From contig NZ_JAECMT010000005.1 of the NCBI RefSeq assembly GCF_016019935.1, positions 310,006 through 374,005 of the forward strand: a stretch of DNA of 64,000 nt. The letters are read 5' to 3'. Under the pieces are notes generated by a model that was not told where the DNA came from, did no database searches, and was given only the letters and a program-made list of their open reading frames with translations. A program made the translations under genes and the position numbers. Shown here in pieces: positions 53,126 through 61,606 of the stretch (its first letter is position 1; every line of letters starts with the position of its first letter). This stretch comes from Paenibacillus sp. GSMTC-2017. GTDB taxonomy: Bacteria > Bacillota > Bacilli > Paenibacillales > Paenibacillaceae.

Positions 53126-53844
53126 GTTGTAACACCTTCTTCTACGAGAATCTCATTTGTTGAAGGCGTCTGTGGTATTTCTTGTACTAAATTTCCGTCT
53201 TTGAGTGTAATAATCCGTTTCGTATGTACGGCAACCTCTCGCTCATGAGTGACGATCATGAAGGTCGTATTCATTTCGCGATTAAGTCGTTTCAGAATGG
53301 CTATAATTTCTTCTTCCGTCTTTGTATCGAGATTTCCCGTTGGCTCATCAGCAAAAATAATAGAAGGTTCAGTAATGAGTGACCGAGCAATACTGACACG
53401 TTGCTGTTGTCCCCCAGAAAGTTGTGAAGGGAACATGAGCCCTTTGTCGGGAATGCCTACTTGCTCAAGAAGCGACATCGCTTTTTTCTTCCGTTCAGAG
53501 GAAGATACGGATTGGAATATGAGCGGCAATTCAATATTTTCGCGTACAGTCAAATTAGAAATTAGCTCGTAAGCTTGAAATATAAAGCCGATATGTTTGC
53601 GCCTAAACTCTGCTAGCTGGTTTTCGCTCATCTTCACAATATTGTGTCCTGCAATAAATATATTGCCTTCAGTTGGTTTCATTAAACCAGCCATTAAGTT
53701 TAGTAGTGTTGATTTCCCTGAGCCTGAGCTGCCAAGTAGTGCGACCATATCGCCTTTGTTTACATTGAAATCGATGTTACTTAGTACGGGTGTTATTTCA
53801 GGGCCGTTTGAAAAGGAATGTGATAATTTGTCTACTCGAAGCAT
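53122..53844 (-). CDS. MacB/LolD-type ABC ATPase (YknY-like)
   Basis: A 240-residue ATPase. Walker A GSSGSGKST, signature LSGGQQQRVSIARSL, Walker B IIFADEPTGNLDTKTEEEI and H-loop VTHEREVA are complete and typical of the LolD/MacB branch. First gene of the minus-strand efflux operon ATPase-permease-adaptor. GAGAGGAGAA lies before the start. Confidence 0.93.
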   Translation of the reverse strand: MLRVDKLSHSFSNGPEITPVLSNIDFNVNKGDMVALLGSSGSGKSTLLNLMAGLMKPTEGNIFIAGHNIVKMSENQLAEFRRKHIGFIFQAYELISNLTVRENIELPLIFQSVSSSERKKKAMSLLEQVGIPDKGLMFPSQLSGGQQQRVSIARSLITEPSIIFADEPTGNLDTKTEEEIIAILKRLNREMNTTFMIVTHEREVAVHTKRIITLKDGNLVQEIPQTPSTNEILVEEGVTT

Positions 53845-53995
53845 AGATGTTCTCCTCTCTATCTAAATAGTTTCTGTCTATCATACTGGTAAAGATCGGT
53901 TTATAAAAAGTTAATACATGGAATTTATGACTAATTCAACGTAAACTAAAAAAGTCATAACAAAAGAAACAACAGATAAGGAGGTGTTATGGAAT

Positions 53996-54178
53996 ATGAA
54001 AAGAAGTAAAAAAGGTGCGACTTACAGAAGATTTGGTTTCTTTCGTAAAGCCTATAAAATAGAAACGTCATCTTATACGAATGAAGAAGATTATATACCG
54101 ACAGATTCAATCAGTTCACGAGGTATGGACTTGCTAAAAAAGGATGCAATCGTGTTCTACTATGCCCTCTGTCATTAA
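53996..54178 (+). CDS. Small basic protein, 60 residues
   Basis: An unidentified protein with a basic N-terminus (MKRSKKGATYRRFGFFRKAYK) and a Ser/Asp-rich middle. The ATG at 53996 lies nine bases after a near-perfect GGAGGTG, which is the main support. No family recognised. It is transcribed away from the efflux operon, so it may share that intergenic promoter region. Expression is uncertain. Confidence 0.5.
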   Translation: MKRSKKGATYRRFGFFRKAYKIETSSYTNEEDYIPTDSISSRGMDLLKKDAIVFYYALCH

Positions 54179-54579
54179 TCTCCGACCTCATCTATTAATT
54201 GACGCTGAAAAGCTCATTGACCCCTGCACTTCACAAGGTATTTTCCGAAATTAAGTGTTATAACCTTCATTGAGCTTTCATTCTAACCGTACCAGTATGC
54301 AAAATGGCTTGTTTCTTTATTATCATTGCTTGGATCATCTGATCTAGTAGAAATGTTCGTATTAGAAGCAAGCCACTCTTATTATCCCCCTTAAGCGATA
54401 AACGATAATATCCCTCTCAATACTACTCATTCCATATCTAGTCTTTCTAATAATATATGTAATATGAGACAGGTCGATTTTGGTTAGTTACACCATTATT
54501 AACTTGTATTTTTTACGCACTTTTTTTCACAAGGTTTCATAATATTAGGTTATTTATTCGATTAATACGATAATCTTTA
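54179..54579. other. AT-rich intergenic region with two large inverted repeats
   Basis: Arms AAAGCTCA (54208-54215) and TGAGCTTT (54271-54278) enclose a smaller hairpin; TGGCTTG (54305-54311) and CAAGCCA (54369-54375) enclose 57 bases, extended by TTTCT/AGAAG with one mismatch. Neither has a good T-run. No gene seen. Confidence 0.45.
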
Positions 54580-54613
54580 TTGACAATTCATACATATCCG
54601 ATAAGAATAGAAT
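54580..54613 (+). promoter_or_regulatory. Promoter region of the second sulfonate-type importer
   Basis: TTGACA (54580-54585), followed by ATCCGATAAGAAT. The -10 is unclear: TAAGAA at 16 bases or TAGAAT at 22. ATCCGATA recurs in the promoter at 56246-56273. Confidence 0.5.
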
Positions 54614-54694
54614 TTGGATGATAAAGTGTATTAAGGATATTTATATAAAAGGAAAAAGTCTCTTACTTATTGAAATGAAACGGGGTAAGGTACA

Positions 54695-55537
54695 ATGATA
54701 GCTTTTGATAAAGTTAGCAAACAATTTAAGCAACGTGATGGGAACGTTTTTAAAGCATTAGATGAAATTAGTTTCACCATTAAAGAGGGTGAATTTGTAT
54801 CATTGCTTGGTCCGTCCGGTTGCGGTAAATCAACCGTTTTGAACTTAATTGCAGGCTTTGATACGGGATATAGTGGCTCTATTCTAGTAAATGGAGACAC
54901 CATCAAAGAGCCTGCACCAGATCGAGTAGTCGTATTCCAAGAACATGGCTTATTTCCGTGGCTTACTGTGCTTGAAAATGTAGCATTCGGCTTAAAGCAG
55001 AAGGGAATCAGCAAGAAGGAGCGCCAAGAGCTTGCAATGGAGCAAATTCGTGCTGTTCACCTTAGCAAGTTTGCTGATCGTTATCCGAATGAGTTGTCAG
55101 GCGGAATGAAGCAGCGTGCTGCTATTGCACGAGCATTAATTATGGATCCTCAAATCCTGCTGATGGACGAGCCTTTTGCAGCTTTAGATGAACAAACAAG
55201 ACTTGTCCTTCATCAAGAGCTTGAAGACATTTGGATGCGAACAGGGAAGACGATTTTATTTATCACTCATAATATTAGAGAAGCTGTTATGTTATCTGAT
55301 CGTGTTCTTGTCATGTCAACTCGGCCAGGAACAATTAAGAAAGAATTTGCAGTTCAGGCAGCAAGGCCTAGAGATAGCGCGGACCCATTGCTTCATCATG
55401 TAGAAACTTCCATTATGGAATGTCTAGCAGATGAATTGGAAAAAGTAATCAAGGAGGAAATGGACGATGACAGCTACAGCCTTAAGAAGAACACTTTTTC
55501 TGATCGGGATTTTGGTGGCATGGGAGGCGGCATATAG
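54695..55537 (+). CDS. Sulfonate-type ABC ATPase (SsuB-like)
   Basis: A 280-residue ATPase. Walker A GPSGCGKST, signature LSGGMKQRAAIARAL, Walker B ILLMDEPFAALDEQTR and H-loop ITHNIREAVMLSDRVLVM agree with SsuB/TauB. The C-terminal 25 residues overlap the start of the permease gene by 71 bases in a different frame, longer than normal and probably a run-on after the domain. Expected to power uptake of aliphatic sulfonates or related sulfur compounds with its two neighbours. Confidence 0.92.
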   Translation: MIAFDKVSKQFKQRDGNVFKALDEISFTIKEGEFVSLLGPSGCGKSTVLNLIAGFDTGYSGSILVNGDTIKEPAPDRVVVFQEHGLFPWLTVLENVAFGLKQKGISKKERQELAMEQIRAVHLSKFADRYPNELSGGMKQRAAIARALIMDPQILLMDEPFAALDEQTRLVLHQELEDIWMRTGKTILFITHNIREAVMLSDRVLVMSTRPGTIKKEFAVQAARPRDSADPLLHHVETSIMECLADELEKVIKEEMDDDSYSLKKNTFSDRDFGGMGGGI

Positions 55538-56237
55538 AATTATTGGCTGGGAATCTTGGAAGTTTCCATCCTTGTTCCAAACGGTCGAATCTTTCTATAA
55601 TGGGTTCGCACATGGTCAACTGCTAGAAGCCATCTTAAATTCTTTAAAGAGACTACTAATCGCGTTTACAATTTCTATGACGCTAGGTACACTTCTTGGA
55701 CTTATGTTCGCAAAGTCAAAAATAATGGATGACACAGTTGGCTTTGTCGTCGTTGCACTGCAAACTGTTCCAAGTATAGCGTGGCTTCCATTTGCTATCA
55801 TATGGTTTGGTTTTAATGATACATCTGTTATTTTCATAACAGCTCTAGGAGCAACATGGACGATGTCTATCGCAACACGAACAGGAATCAAAAATATTCC
55901 ACCAATCTATATTCGTGCAGCACAAACATTAGGTACAGGTAACGGATGGCGTATGTTTACTCAAATTCTTATTCCAGGTGCATTTCCACATCTAATGACA
56001 GGTATTCGCGTGGCATGGGCGTTTGCTTGGCGTGCACTAGTCGCAGGGGAGTTAATTGCAAATGGAGCGGGACTGGGACAACTTTTGCAAGATGGTAGAG
56101 GTTTAGGAGATACAGCACTAATGTTGAACGTTGTCATCATTATTGCTGTCCTTGGTACGATCTCAGATCACTTCTGCTTTAAGAAGTTGGAAGACAAACT
56201 ACTCGTTCGATATGGGCTTGAAAGTGCAAGCAAATAA
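55467..56237 (+). CDS. Sulfonate-type ABC permease (SsuC-like)
   Basis: A 256-residue permease with about six helices, beginning RRTLFLIGILVAWEAAYRIIG. The family region IPPIYIRAAQTLGTG and FPHLMTGIRVAWAFAWRALVAGEL is present. The start ATG at 55467 lies nine bases after GGAGG. It overlaps the ATPase coding end, and a second promoter separates it from the binding-protein gene. Confidence 0.9.
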   Translation: MTATALRRTLFLIGILVAWEAAYRIIGWESWKFPSLFQTVESFYNGFAHGQLLEAILNSLKRLLIAFTISMTLGTLLGLMFAKSKIMDDTVGFVVVALQTVPSIAWLPFAIIWFGFNDTSVIFITALGATWTMSIATRTGIKNIPPIYIRAAQTLGTGNGWRMFTQILIPGAFPHLMTGIRVAWAFAWRALVAGELIANGAGLGQLLQDGRGLGDTALMLNVVIIIAVLGTISDHFCFKKLEDKLLVRYGLESASK

Positions 56238-56245
56238 AATAATGA

Positions 56246-56273
56246 TTGACAATTTTTATTAATCCGATAGAAT
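56246..56273 (+). promoter_or_regulatory. Internal promoter before the binding-protein gene
   Basis: TTGACA (56246-56251), 16 bases, TAGAAT (56268-56273), with ATCCGATAGAAT across the -10, the same block as at 54596-54608. A shared regulator is likely; in Bacilli sulfur genes are often under CymR, but I cannot verify its site here. Confidence 0.55.
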
Positions 56274-56327
56274 TAGTTGGAGAAAGAAAAGAGCTGATAG
56301 TTACATTAAGAAGGGTAGGAAATAGAG

Positions 56328-57359
56328 ATGAGAAAATATGTGGGTCTATTACTAACTTTAGTTTTTGTATTAATACTGACAGCATGCGGAGGCAACAACA
56401 CAGGTGGTTCATCAAATAAAGAGCAAGTCACAGTTAAACTAGGTATTTTCAAAAACGTAACGCACGCGGCTGGTTACATTGCACTTGAGAAGGAGTTCCT
56501 CCAAAAGCAACTTGGCGAGCATGTGAAAATAGATGTCCAAGCATTCGATAACGGCTCAGACTTCTCAACAGCGATTGCAACAGGTCAAATCGATCTTGGT
56601 TATGTTGGTCCTGGACCTTCCACGAACCAATACCTAAAGAGCAGCAACTTCAGAGTAATCTCTGGTGCGGATAATGGCGGAGCTGTACTCGTAGCAGGCA
56701 AAGATTCCGGCGTATCTACAGTTAAAGATTTGGTTGGCAAGACGATTGCTATCCCTACAAAAGGTAGTACTAATGAAATTTCACTTAGACTACTTCTTGA
56801 ACAAGAGGGCGTAAAAGTTACGACTGATACGTCTGGTGCTCAAATTGTAGCACGCGCTCCTTCGGACACTTTAGTAGCTCTTCGTCAAAATGAAATACAC
56901 GCAACTCTAATTCCAGAGCCGTGGGGTACACAAATTGAACAAGAAGGTATCGGCAAAGTAATCGTACCTTGGGATCAAATTCCTCCAAACAACGGAGACT
57001 ACCCACTCGTTATTTTGGTAGCTAGCGATAAATTCATTAAAGAACATAGAGATTTGGCTAAAGGTGCAGTTAAGGCGAATCTTGAAGCGATTGAGTTTAT
57101 CGGAGCAAATCCAGATGAGTCTTATAAGCTAATCAACAAACGTCTAAGCGAGCTTAGTGGTAAAGGGCTGGATATTGAATTGATTAAAGCGGCTCTTTCT
57201 CATATGAGACTAACTTCTGATGTGAGCCAAGAAGCGATTGAAGAAATGGCTAAAGTATCTATCGCAGCAGGTTACATTAAGGATGTTACTGCAGAGTCGC
57301 TTGATCTAAGTAAATTCCTTGATCTATCTCTTCTAGAAGAAGTGAAAAGCGGTAAATAA
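56328..57359 (+). CDS. Sulfonate-type ABC substrate-binding lipoprotein (SsuA-like)
   Basis: A 343-residue lipoprotein: signal peptide with lipobox LTAC (Cys20), then an NMT1/SsuA-type domain (VTVKLGIFKNVTHAAGYIALEKEF, TAIATGQIDLGYVGPGPSTN, VKDLVGKTIAIPTKGSTNEISLRLL). It is the receptor of the importer whose ATPase and permease lie upstream. Full length. Its own promoter suggests extra receptor is made relative to the membrane parts. A long hairpin terminator follows. Confidence 0.9.
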   Translation: MRKYVGLLLTLVFVLILTACGGNNTGGSSNKEQVTVKLGIFKNVTHAAGYIALEKEFLQKQLGEHVKIDVQAFDNGSDFSTAIATGQIDLGYVGPGPSTNQYLKSSNFRVISGADNGGAVLVAGKDSGVSTVKDLVGKTIAIPTKGSTNEISLRLLLEQEGVKVTTDTSGAQIVARAPSDTLVALRQNEIHATLIPEPWGTQIEQEGIGKVIVPWDQIPPNNGDYPLVILVASDKFIKEHRDLAKGAVKANLEAIEFIGANPDESYKLINKRLSELSGKGLDIELIKAALSHMRLTSDVSQEAIEEMAKVSIAAGYIKDVTAESLDLSKFLDLSLLEEVKSGK

Positions 57360-57376
57360 TAGCGAGTAGCGTTCAC

Positions 57377-57453
57377 AATCCCCCTCAAGGTTTGCAGTGA
57401 AGATAAGTTCATGAACGGTTGAACTTTACACTGTGAGCGAGAGGGGGATTTTT
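57377..57453 (+). terminator. Long hairpin terminator after the importer
   Basis: Outer arms AATCCCCCTC and GAGGGGGATT enclose CAGTG/CACTG and AAGTTCA/TGAACTT pairs, followed by TTTT. Confidence 0.8.
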
Positions 57454-57570
57454 ATGACGTATGCTACCCATAAGATATGGGTAATTATAGTTGATTTCAT
57501 CGCTTCGGAATGTATAAGATAGAATTATACGATATCGTGCAGAACGCACAGGGATAAGAGGAGATTTCCA

Positions 57571-58743
57571 ATGACTATTAATTTTGACGAACTTATTGAC
57601 CGTAGAAATACTCGATCCTACAAATGGGACCAGTCCGAGAAATTGTTCGGAAGCGCGGATATTCTTCCTCTATGGGTTGCAGATATGGACTTCCCTAGCC
57701 CATCCGCTGTACAAGAAGTATTGAAGAAAAGAGCTGATATAAGTGCATATGGTTATGCGGTTCGTGGTGACAGCTACTTCGAATCGATTGTGAACTGGTA
57801 CTCACGGCGCCACAACTGGAAGATTGAACAGCATTGGATAACAGATTCACCGAGTGTTGTTACTTCTCTTAGTCTCGCTGTAGAACTATTTACAGAGCCA
57901 GGTGGGCAGGTTGTATTGCAATCTCCTGTTTATTATCCGTTCTATGATGTTATTGAAAGTAATGATAGAGTTCTAGCGAAAAATCCGCTAGTCATTCGTA
58001 ATGGTCGTTACGAAATGGATTTAGACCATCTTGAGTCACTTTTCAAAGATGGCGCTAAGCTATTACTTCTTTGCAGCCCACATAACCCGGGTGGCCGCGT
58101 ATGGGATCGGGAAGAGCTACTCCAGCTAGGTGAACTATGTCTTCGTTATGGAGTAATCGTCGTCTCAGATGAAATCCATTGCGATTTAGTTTTCCCTGGT
58201 CACGTCCATACTCCGTTCGCAACATTGTCTCCAGAGATCGCTGACATTACAATAACAACTCTAGCAGCTACTAAAACGTTTAATCTACCAGGACTACAAA
58301 CGTCATTTATGATTACTTCAAATAATAAGATGAGAGCTAAGCTAGAAAAACGGCTCAGGACGTTAAGCATACATATGGCTCATCACTTTGCCCAAGATGC
58401 TGTAGAGGCCGCGTTTAACGAAGGTGAACAATGGCTGGAAGAGTTGCTTACTTATGTGCACGGTAATTTGACGTATACATTAGACTTTTTCCAAGAACAT
58501 TTGCCACAAATTGAGCCGCTGAAACCGGATGGTACCTATTTGTTATGGTTTGATTGCCGAGCGCTTGGTTTGGATAAAAGAGGGCTACAGGAGCTTATGT
58601 TCAAAAAAGCAAAAGTGGCATTTAGTGAAGGTTCTGTATTCGGGTCGGAAGGCGAAGGTTGGCTTCGTATTAACTTAGCATGTCCGAGATTTATTCTAGA
58701 GAAGGCACTCACACAATTTGCTGATGCAGTGAAACGTAGATAA
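57571..58743 (+). CDS. PatB/MalY-type aminotransferase or C-S lyase
   Basis: A 390-residue PLP enzyme of fold type I. The lysine that holds PLP is Lys235 in LAATKTFNLPG, Asp200 in VVSDEIHCDL and the NPGG motif (CSPHNPGGRVW) are conserved, and the N-terminal block DELIDRRNTRSYKWD is typical of PatB/MalY cystathionine beta-lyases. It probably cleaves cysteine conjugates or cystathionine, fitting the sulfur importer next door; a purely transaminating role is possible. GGAGAT lies before the start; own transcript. Confidence 0.9.
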   Translation: MTINFDELIDRRNTRSYKWDQSEKLFGSADILPLWVADMDFPSPSAVQEVLKKRADISAYGYAVRGDSYFESIVNWYSRRHNWKIEQHWITDSPSVVTSLSLAVELFTEPGGQVVLQSPVYYPFYDVIESNDRVLAKNPLVIRNGRYEMDLDHLESLFKDGAKLLLLCSPHNPGGRVWDREELLQLGELCLRYGVIVVSDEIHCDLVFPGHVHTPFATLSPEIADITITTLAATKTFNLPGLQTSFMITSNNKMRAKLEKRLRTLSIHMAHHFAQDAVEAAFNEGEQWLEELLTYVHGNLTYTLDFFQEHLPQIEPLKPDGTYLLWFDCRALGLDKRGLQELMFKKAKVAFSEGSVFGSEGEGWLRINLACPRFILEKALTQFADAVKRR

Positions 58744-58778
58744 CATAAGCAAGACAGCTTATCGTTAATAAATATATT

Positions 58779-58819
58779 AAATGCCTAACCTTCGTATACG
58801 ACGACGGTTAGGCATTTTT
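58779..58819 (+). terminator. Intrinsic terminator after patB-like gene
   Basis: AAATGCCTAACC and GGTTAGGCATTT pair perfectly and end in T residues. Confidence 0.9.
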
Positions 58820-58844
58820 ATGTGGGGTGCGTTGCTTTGACTAA

Positions 58845-59390
58845 TTATATGTGAGATTGCAATTGTGATGTTGAATCACTTTGCTCCAGCTCTAAAAGCG
58901 TGGACTTCATTTCTAATCCCCCGCGATAGCCCGTCAGAAAACCGCTTTTACCAATAACACGATGGCAAGGAACGATAATTAAGATTGGATTGGCCCCGAT
59001 AGCAGCTCCAACAGCACGGACAGCGGAAGGTCTGCCAATTTGGGTAGCAATTTCGGAATACGAAGATGTAGCGCCATAAGGAATTGTCATGAGAGCATTC
59101 CAAACCTCTAATTGAAACGTAGTGCCACGAAGATCAGATGGTGCAGTGAATGCTGAGCGGTTTCCTGCTAAGTAGTTTGCAAGTTGAGACTTATAAGACT
59201 TAAGCTCCTCATCATTTCGAATAGGTTTGACGCCAGGGAAGCGGGTTCCTGCCCATTTAGAGAGTTCATCATACGATTCCTGATTGGAACCAATAAAGCA
59301 TAGTCCAGTAGAAGTAGCTGCGATATGCAGAGACCAATTGTCTTGTTCGAACAAGCTCCAGTATATAGAGGATTGTTGTTCAGTCATCAT
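58845..59390 (-). CDS. adaB: Methylated-DNA-protein-cysteine methyltransferase (AdaB/Ogt-like)
   Basis: A 181-residue suicide repair protein that removes O6-alkyl groups from guanine. The acceptor is Cys142 in the invariant PCHRV; RAVGAAIGANP supplies the helix-turn-helix. It follows adaA with a 4-base overlap, as in the B. subtilis adaptive response operon. Full length. Confidence 0.95.
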   Translation of the reverse strand: MMTEQQSSIYWSLFEQDNWSLHIAATSTGLCFIGSNQESYDELSKWAGTRFPGVKPIRNDEELKSYKSQLANYLAGNRSAFTAPSDLRGTTFQLEVWNALMTIPYGATSSYSEIATQIGRPSAVRAVGAAIGANPILIIVPCHRVIGKSGFLTGYRGGLEMKSTLLELEQSDSTSQLQSHI

Positions 59391-59971
59391 TTTACCTCCT
59401 TAAAGTGATTTAACCGATATTGTGCAGGTGTATACCCGGTCATCTTTTTGAACATGGTTATAAAATAAGGCGTATTCGCCATCCCAACACTTTCGCCAAT
59501 GAGACTTATCGTTAAGTCTGTTTCGATAAGTTTAGTTTTAGCGGCTGCAATCCGCAGCTGATTAATGTATGCGGAAGGTGTTACCCCGCTTATCCGCTTA
59601 AATGTTCGATGAAGATGAAATGGACTTCCATGTGCGATATCAGCAAGCTTGCCCAGTGTAATGGTGTCCACGAAATGATTATCTATATAGTCTGTTATAC
59701 GTTTGATCCACTCTTCATCAGGAAGCCTTTGACCGGTTGGTTTGCAACGTTTGCAGGCGCGAAAGTTAGCTCTCTCAGCAGCTAGAGCATTAGGGAATAT
59801 CGCAATGTTTTCGCGATTTGGCGGTTTAGATTTACAAGATGGGCGACAGAAGATACCAGTCGTCTTAACCGCATAAAAAAATGTACCGTCGCTCGTAGCA
59901 TCATTTTGTATAATGGCGTGCCATTTAAGTTCCGTCAATTCTAGCAATTCTACATCTTCCGATATCCTCAT
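59387..59971 (-). CDS. adaA: Methylphosphotriester-sensing activator AdaA
   Basis: A 194-residue protein. The N-terminal zinc domain (about 1-80) has Cys42, Cys46, Cys73 and Cys76 (FCRPSC and CKRC), one of which becomes methylated by phosphotriesters in damaged DNA; the C-terminal AraC domain (about 85-190) has ITLGKLADIAHGSPFHLHRTFKRISGVTPSAYINQLRI-type sequence, here in shorter pieces. Methylation should activate adaA-adaB. I chose ATG at 59971, preceded by GAGAGGTGA; a TTG at 59989 is less likely. Confidence 0.93.
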   Translation of the reverse strand: MRISEDVELLELTELKWHAIIQNDATSDGTFFYAVKTTGIFCRPSCKSKPPNRENIAIFPNALAAERANFRACKRCKPTGQRLPDEEWIKRITDYIDNHFVDTITLGKLADIAHGSPFHLHRTFKRISGVTPSAYINQLRIAAAKTKLIETDLTISLIGESVGMANTPYFITMFKKMTGYTPAQYRLNHFKEVK

Positions 59972-60064
59972 TTCGTTCACCTCTCTCAACAGTATAACCG
60001 CGGATGAAACTATTTGTACGTTATGTTGAATATAAAAGCAAGATAACGAAACTTTTATCTCATA

Positions 60065-60112
60065 TAAAAAAAGACTCGCATAGAGGAATCATTTCCCCCT
60101 ATAGCGAGTCTA
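60065..60112 (-). terminator. Terminator of the nucleobase permease gene
   Basis: AGACTCGC...GCGAGTCT arms with inner TAG/CTA pairing. The A-run at 60065-60072 gives a U-run on the minus strand. Confidence 0.85.
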
Positions 60113-60123
60113 TAACATCACGA

Positions 60124-61422
60124 TTAGTGACCAGATGCCTCAGTATCATTCGACAATTTAAGAACTTCGAATACTTTAAACAACAAGCTCAATACAATTG
60201 CAACGATCGTCGCAAGCGACATGCCATGGAAGGAAACTTCGCCAAGTGTAAGTTTTACGCCGCTTAGTCCGATAACAAGCACAACGGTTGTCAGGAAGAG
60301 ATTCGTAGGTTTGCTGTAATCTACTTTAGATTCAACTAACATACGGAATCCTGAAGCTGCAATGACTCCGAATAGAAGCAACGATACGCCGCCCATTACT
60401 GGCCCAGGAATAGCTGAGATCAGAGCAGAAAATTTGCCCGAGAAGGATAATAAGATTGCAATTACCGCGGCACCACCGATGACAAAAGTGGAATATACAC
60501 GAGTAATTGCGAGTACGCCGATATTTTCTCCATAAGTTGTATTAGGTGTTGAGCCAACAAACCCGGATAGAAGTGTAGAAATACCGTTCCCTAGCATAGA
60601 GCGATGAAGACCAGGATCTTTGGATAAGTCCTTGCCTACGATATTGCCAGTTACGATCAGATGGCCTATATGCTCTACGATAACAACTAGTGCCGCGGGA
60701 GCAATTGCGATAATGGCAGCCCAGTGGAACTCTGGGAACGTAACAGTAGGCAATTGGATGAAGTTAGCTTTATCTAAATTGCTGAAGTCTGTCATCCCCA
60801 TAAAATAAGCTAACGTATAGCCGAACAGTATACCAAAAAGAATCGGAATAATACGCATAAATCCGCGGAATAGAACAGAACCAAGTACAGTTACAGCGAG
60901 TGTAGATACTGAAAGAATAACGACATCCGTATTCATAACCCACGTTTTAGGGTCATCTAAGCTTGTTGGAATCCAACCCGCCATACCAGCGGCTACAGGC
61001 ATAAGCTCAAGTCCGATAATAGCAACGATTGCCCCCATAGCAGCTGGAGGGAATACAACGTTAATCCATTTCGTTCCAGCTACTTGGATGATGAATCCAA
61101 CTAGTGTGAAGATAACACCAGCAGCGATAAATCCGCCGAGTGCCGCTGCATAGCCGCCTCCTGATGCTTCACTTGCGATAACTGCTCCAGCAGGACCGAG
61201 GAAAGCGAAGCTTGAGCCCAAGTATGCAGGAATTTTACCCTTCGTAACTAAAATGTAGAGTAGTGTACCGATACCGTTCATTAGTAAGCAAATTGCAGGA
61301 TCGACTTTAAATATGTTTGGAACAAGCACTGTAGAGCCGAACATGGCAAACAAATGTTGTAAGCTGAGGAGAAGACTTTGAATTGCTGGAGGTCTTTCAT
61401 GAATGCCGATTGTTGTGTTCAT
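60124..61422 (-). CDS. Nucleobase (uracil/xanthine-type) permease, NCS2 family
   Basis: A 432-residue NCS2 (nucleobase:cation symporter 2) membrane protein of about 14 helices. Signatures include LFAMFGSTVLVPNIF, AYLGSSFAFLGP, FVGSTPNTTYGENIG (the NCS2 motif) and GPVMGGVSLLLFGV. It is most like UraA/PyrP/RutG-type uracil permeases; xanthine transport is an alternative. No pyr genes or purine riboswitch are adjacent. The ATG at 61422 follows AAGGAGAA; the open frame upstream to 61458 is not used. Monocistronic. Confidence 0.9.
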   Translation of the reverse strand: MNTTIGIHERPPAIQSLLLSLQHLFAMFGSTVLVPNIFKVDPAICLLMNGIGTLLYILVTKGKIPAYLGSSFAFLGPAGAVIASEASGGGYAAALGGFIAAGVIFTLVGFIIQVAGTKWINVVFPPAAMGAIVAIIGLELMPVAAGMAGWIPTSLDDPKTWVMNTDVVILSVSTLAVTVLGSVLFRGFMRIIPILFGILFGYTLAYFMGMTDFSNLDKANFIQLPTVTFPEFHWAAIIAIAPAALVVIVEHIGHLIVTGNIVGKDLSKDPGLHRSMLGNGISTLLSGFVGSTPNTTYGENIGVLAITRVYSTFVIGGAAVIAILLSFSGKFSALISAIPGPVMGGVSLLLFGVIAASGFRMLVESKVDYSKPTNLFLTTVVLVIGLSGVKLTLGEVSFHGMSLATIVAIVLSLLFKVFEVLKLSNDTEASGH

Positions 61423-61471
61423 AGATATGTTCTCCTTGATTTCGATTAGGACTAGCAAATAGCCCTAGTAG

Positions 61472-61500
61472 ATTCTATCTAGATAGGCAACCTTTGGCAA
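61472..61500 (-). promoter_or_regulatory. Promoter of the nucleobase permease gene
   Basis: Read on the minus strand: TTGCCA, 17 bases, TAGAAT. It lies about 50 bases before the start codon. Confidence 0.65.
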
Positions 61501-61540
61501 GCGTTTTTTTCCATAACTTGTTACTCGTAAAAAATAAATA

Positions 61541-61568
61541 ACCAGTAGGAGAGTGACTCCCTACTGGT
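61541..61568 (-). terminator. Terminator of the chromate-transporter operon
   Basis: ACCAGTAGG and CCTACTGGT arms; the minus-strand tail is AT-rich with a late T-run. It lies after the second chromate-transporter gene. Confidence 0.75.
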
Positions 61569-61606
61569 CTTATTCAAATTACGTTAATATAGATAGTTGC
61601 AAAACA

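Noticed and set aside
61459-61510. PyrR-binding or purine riboswitch before the nucleobase permease
   Set aside because: The leader is about 50 bases with no matching core; only a plain promoter was visible.
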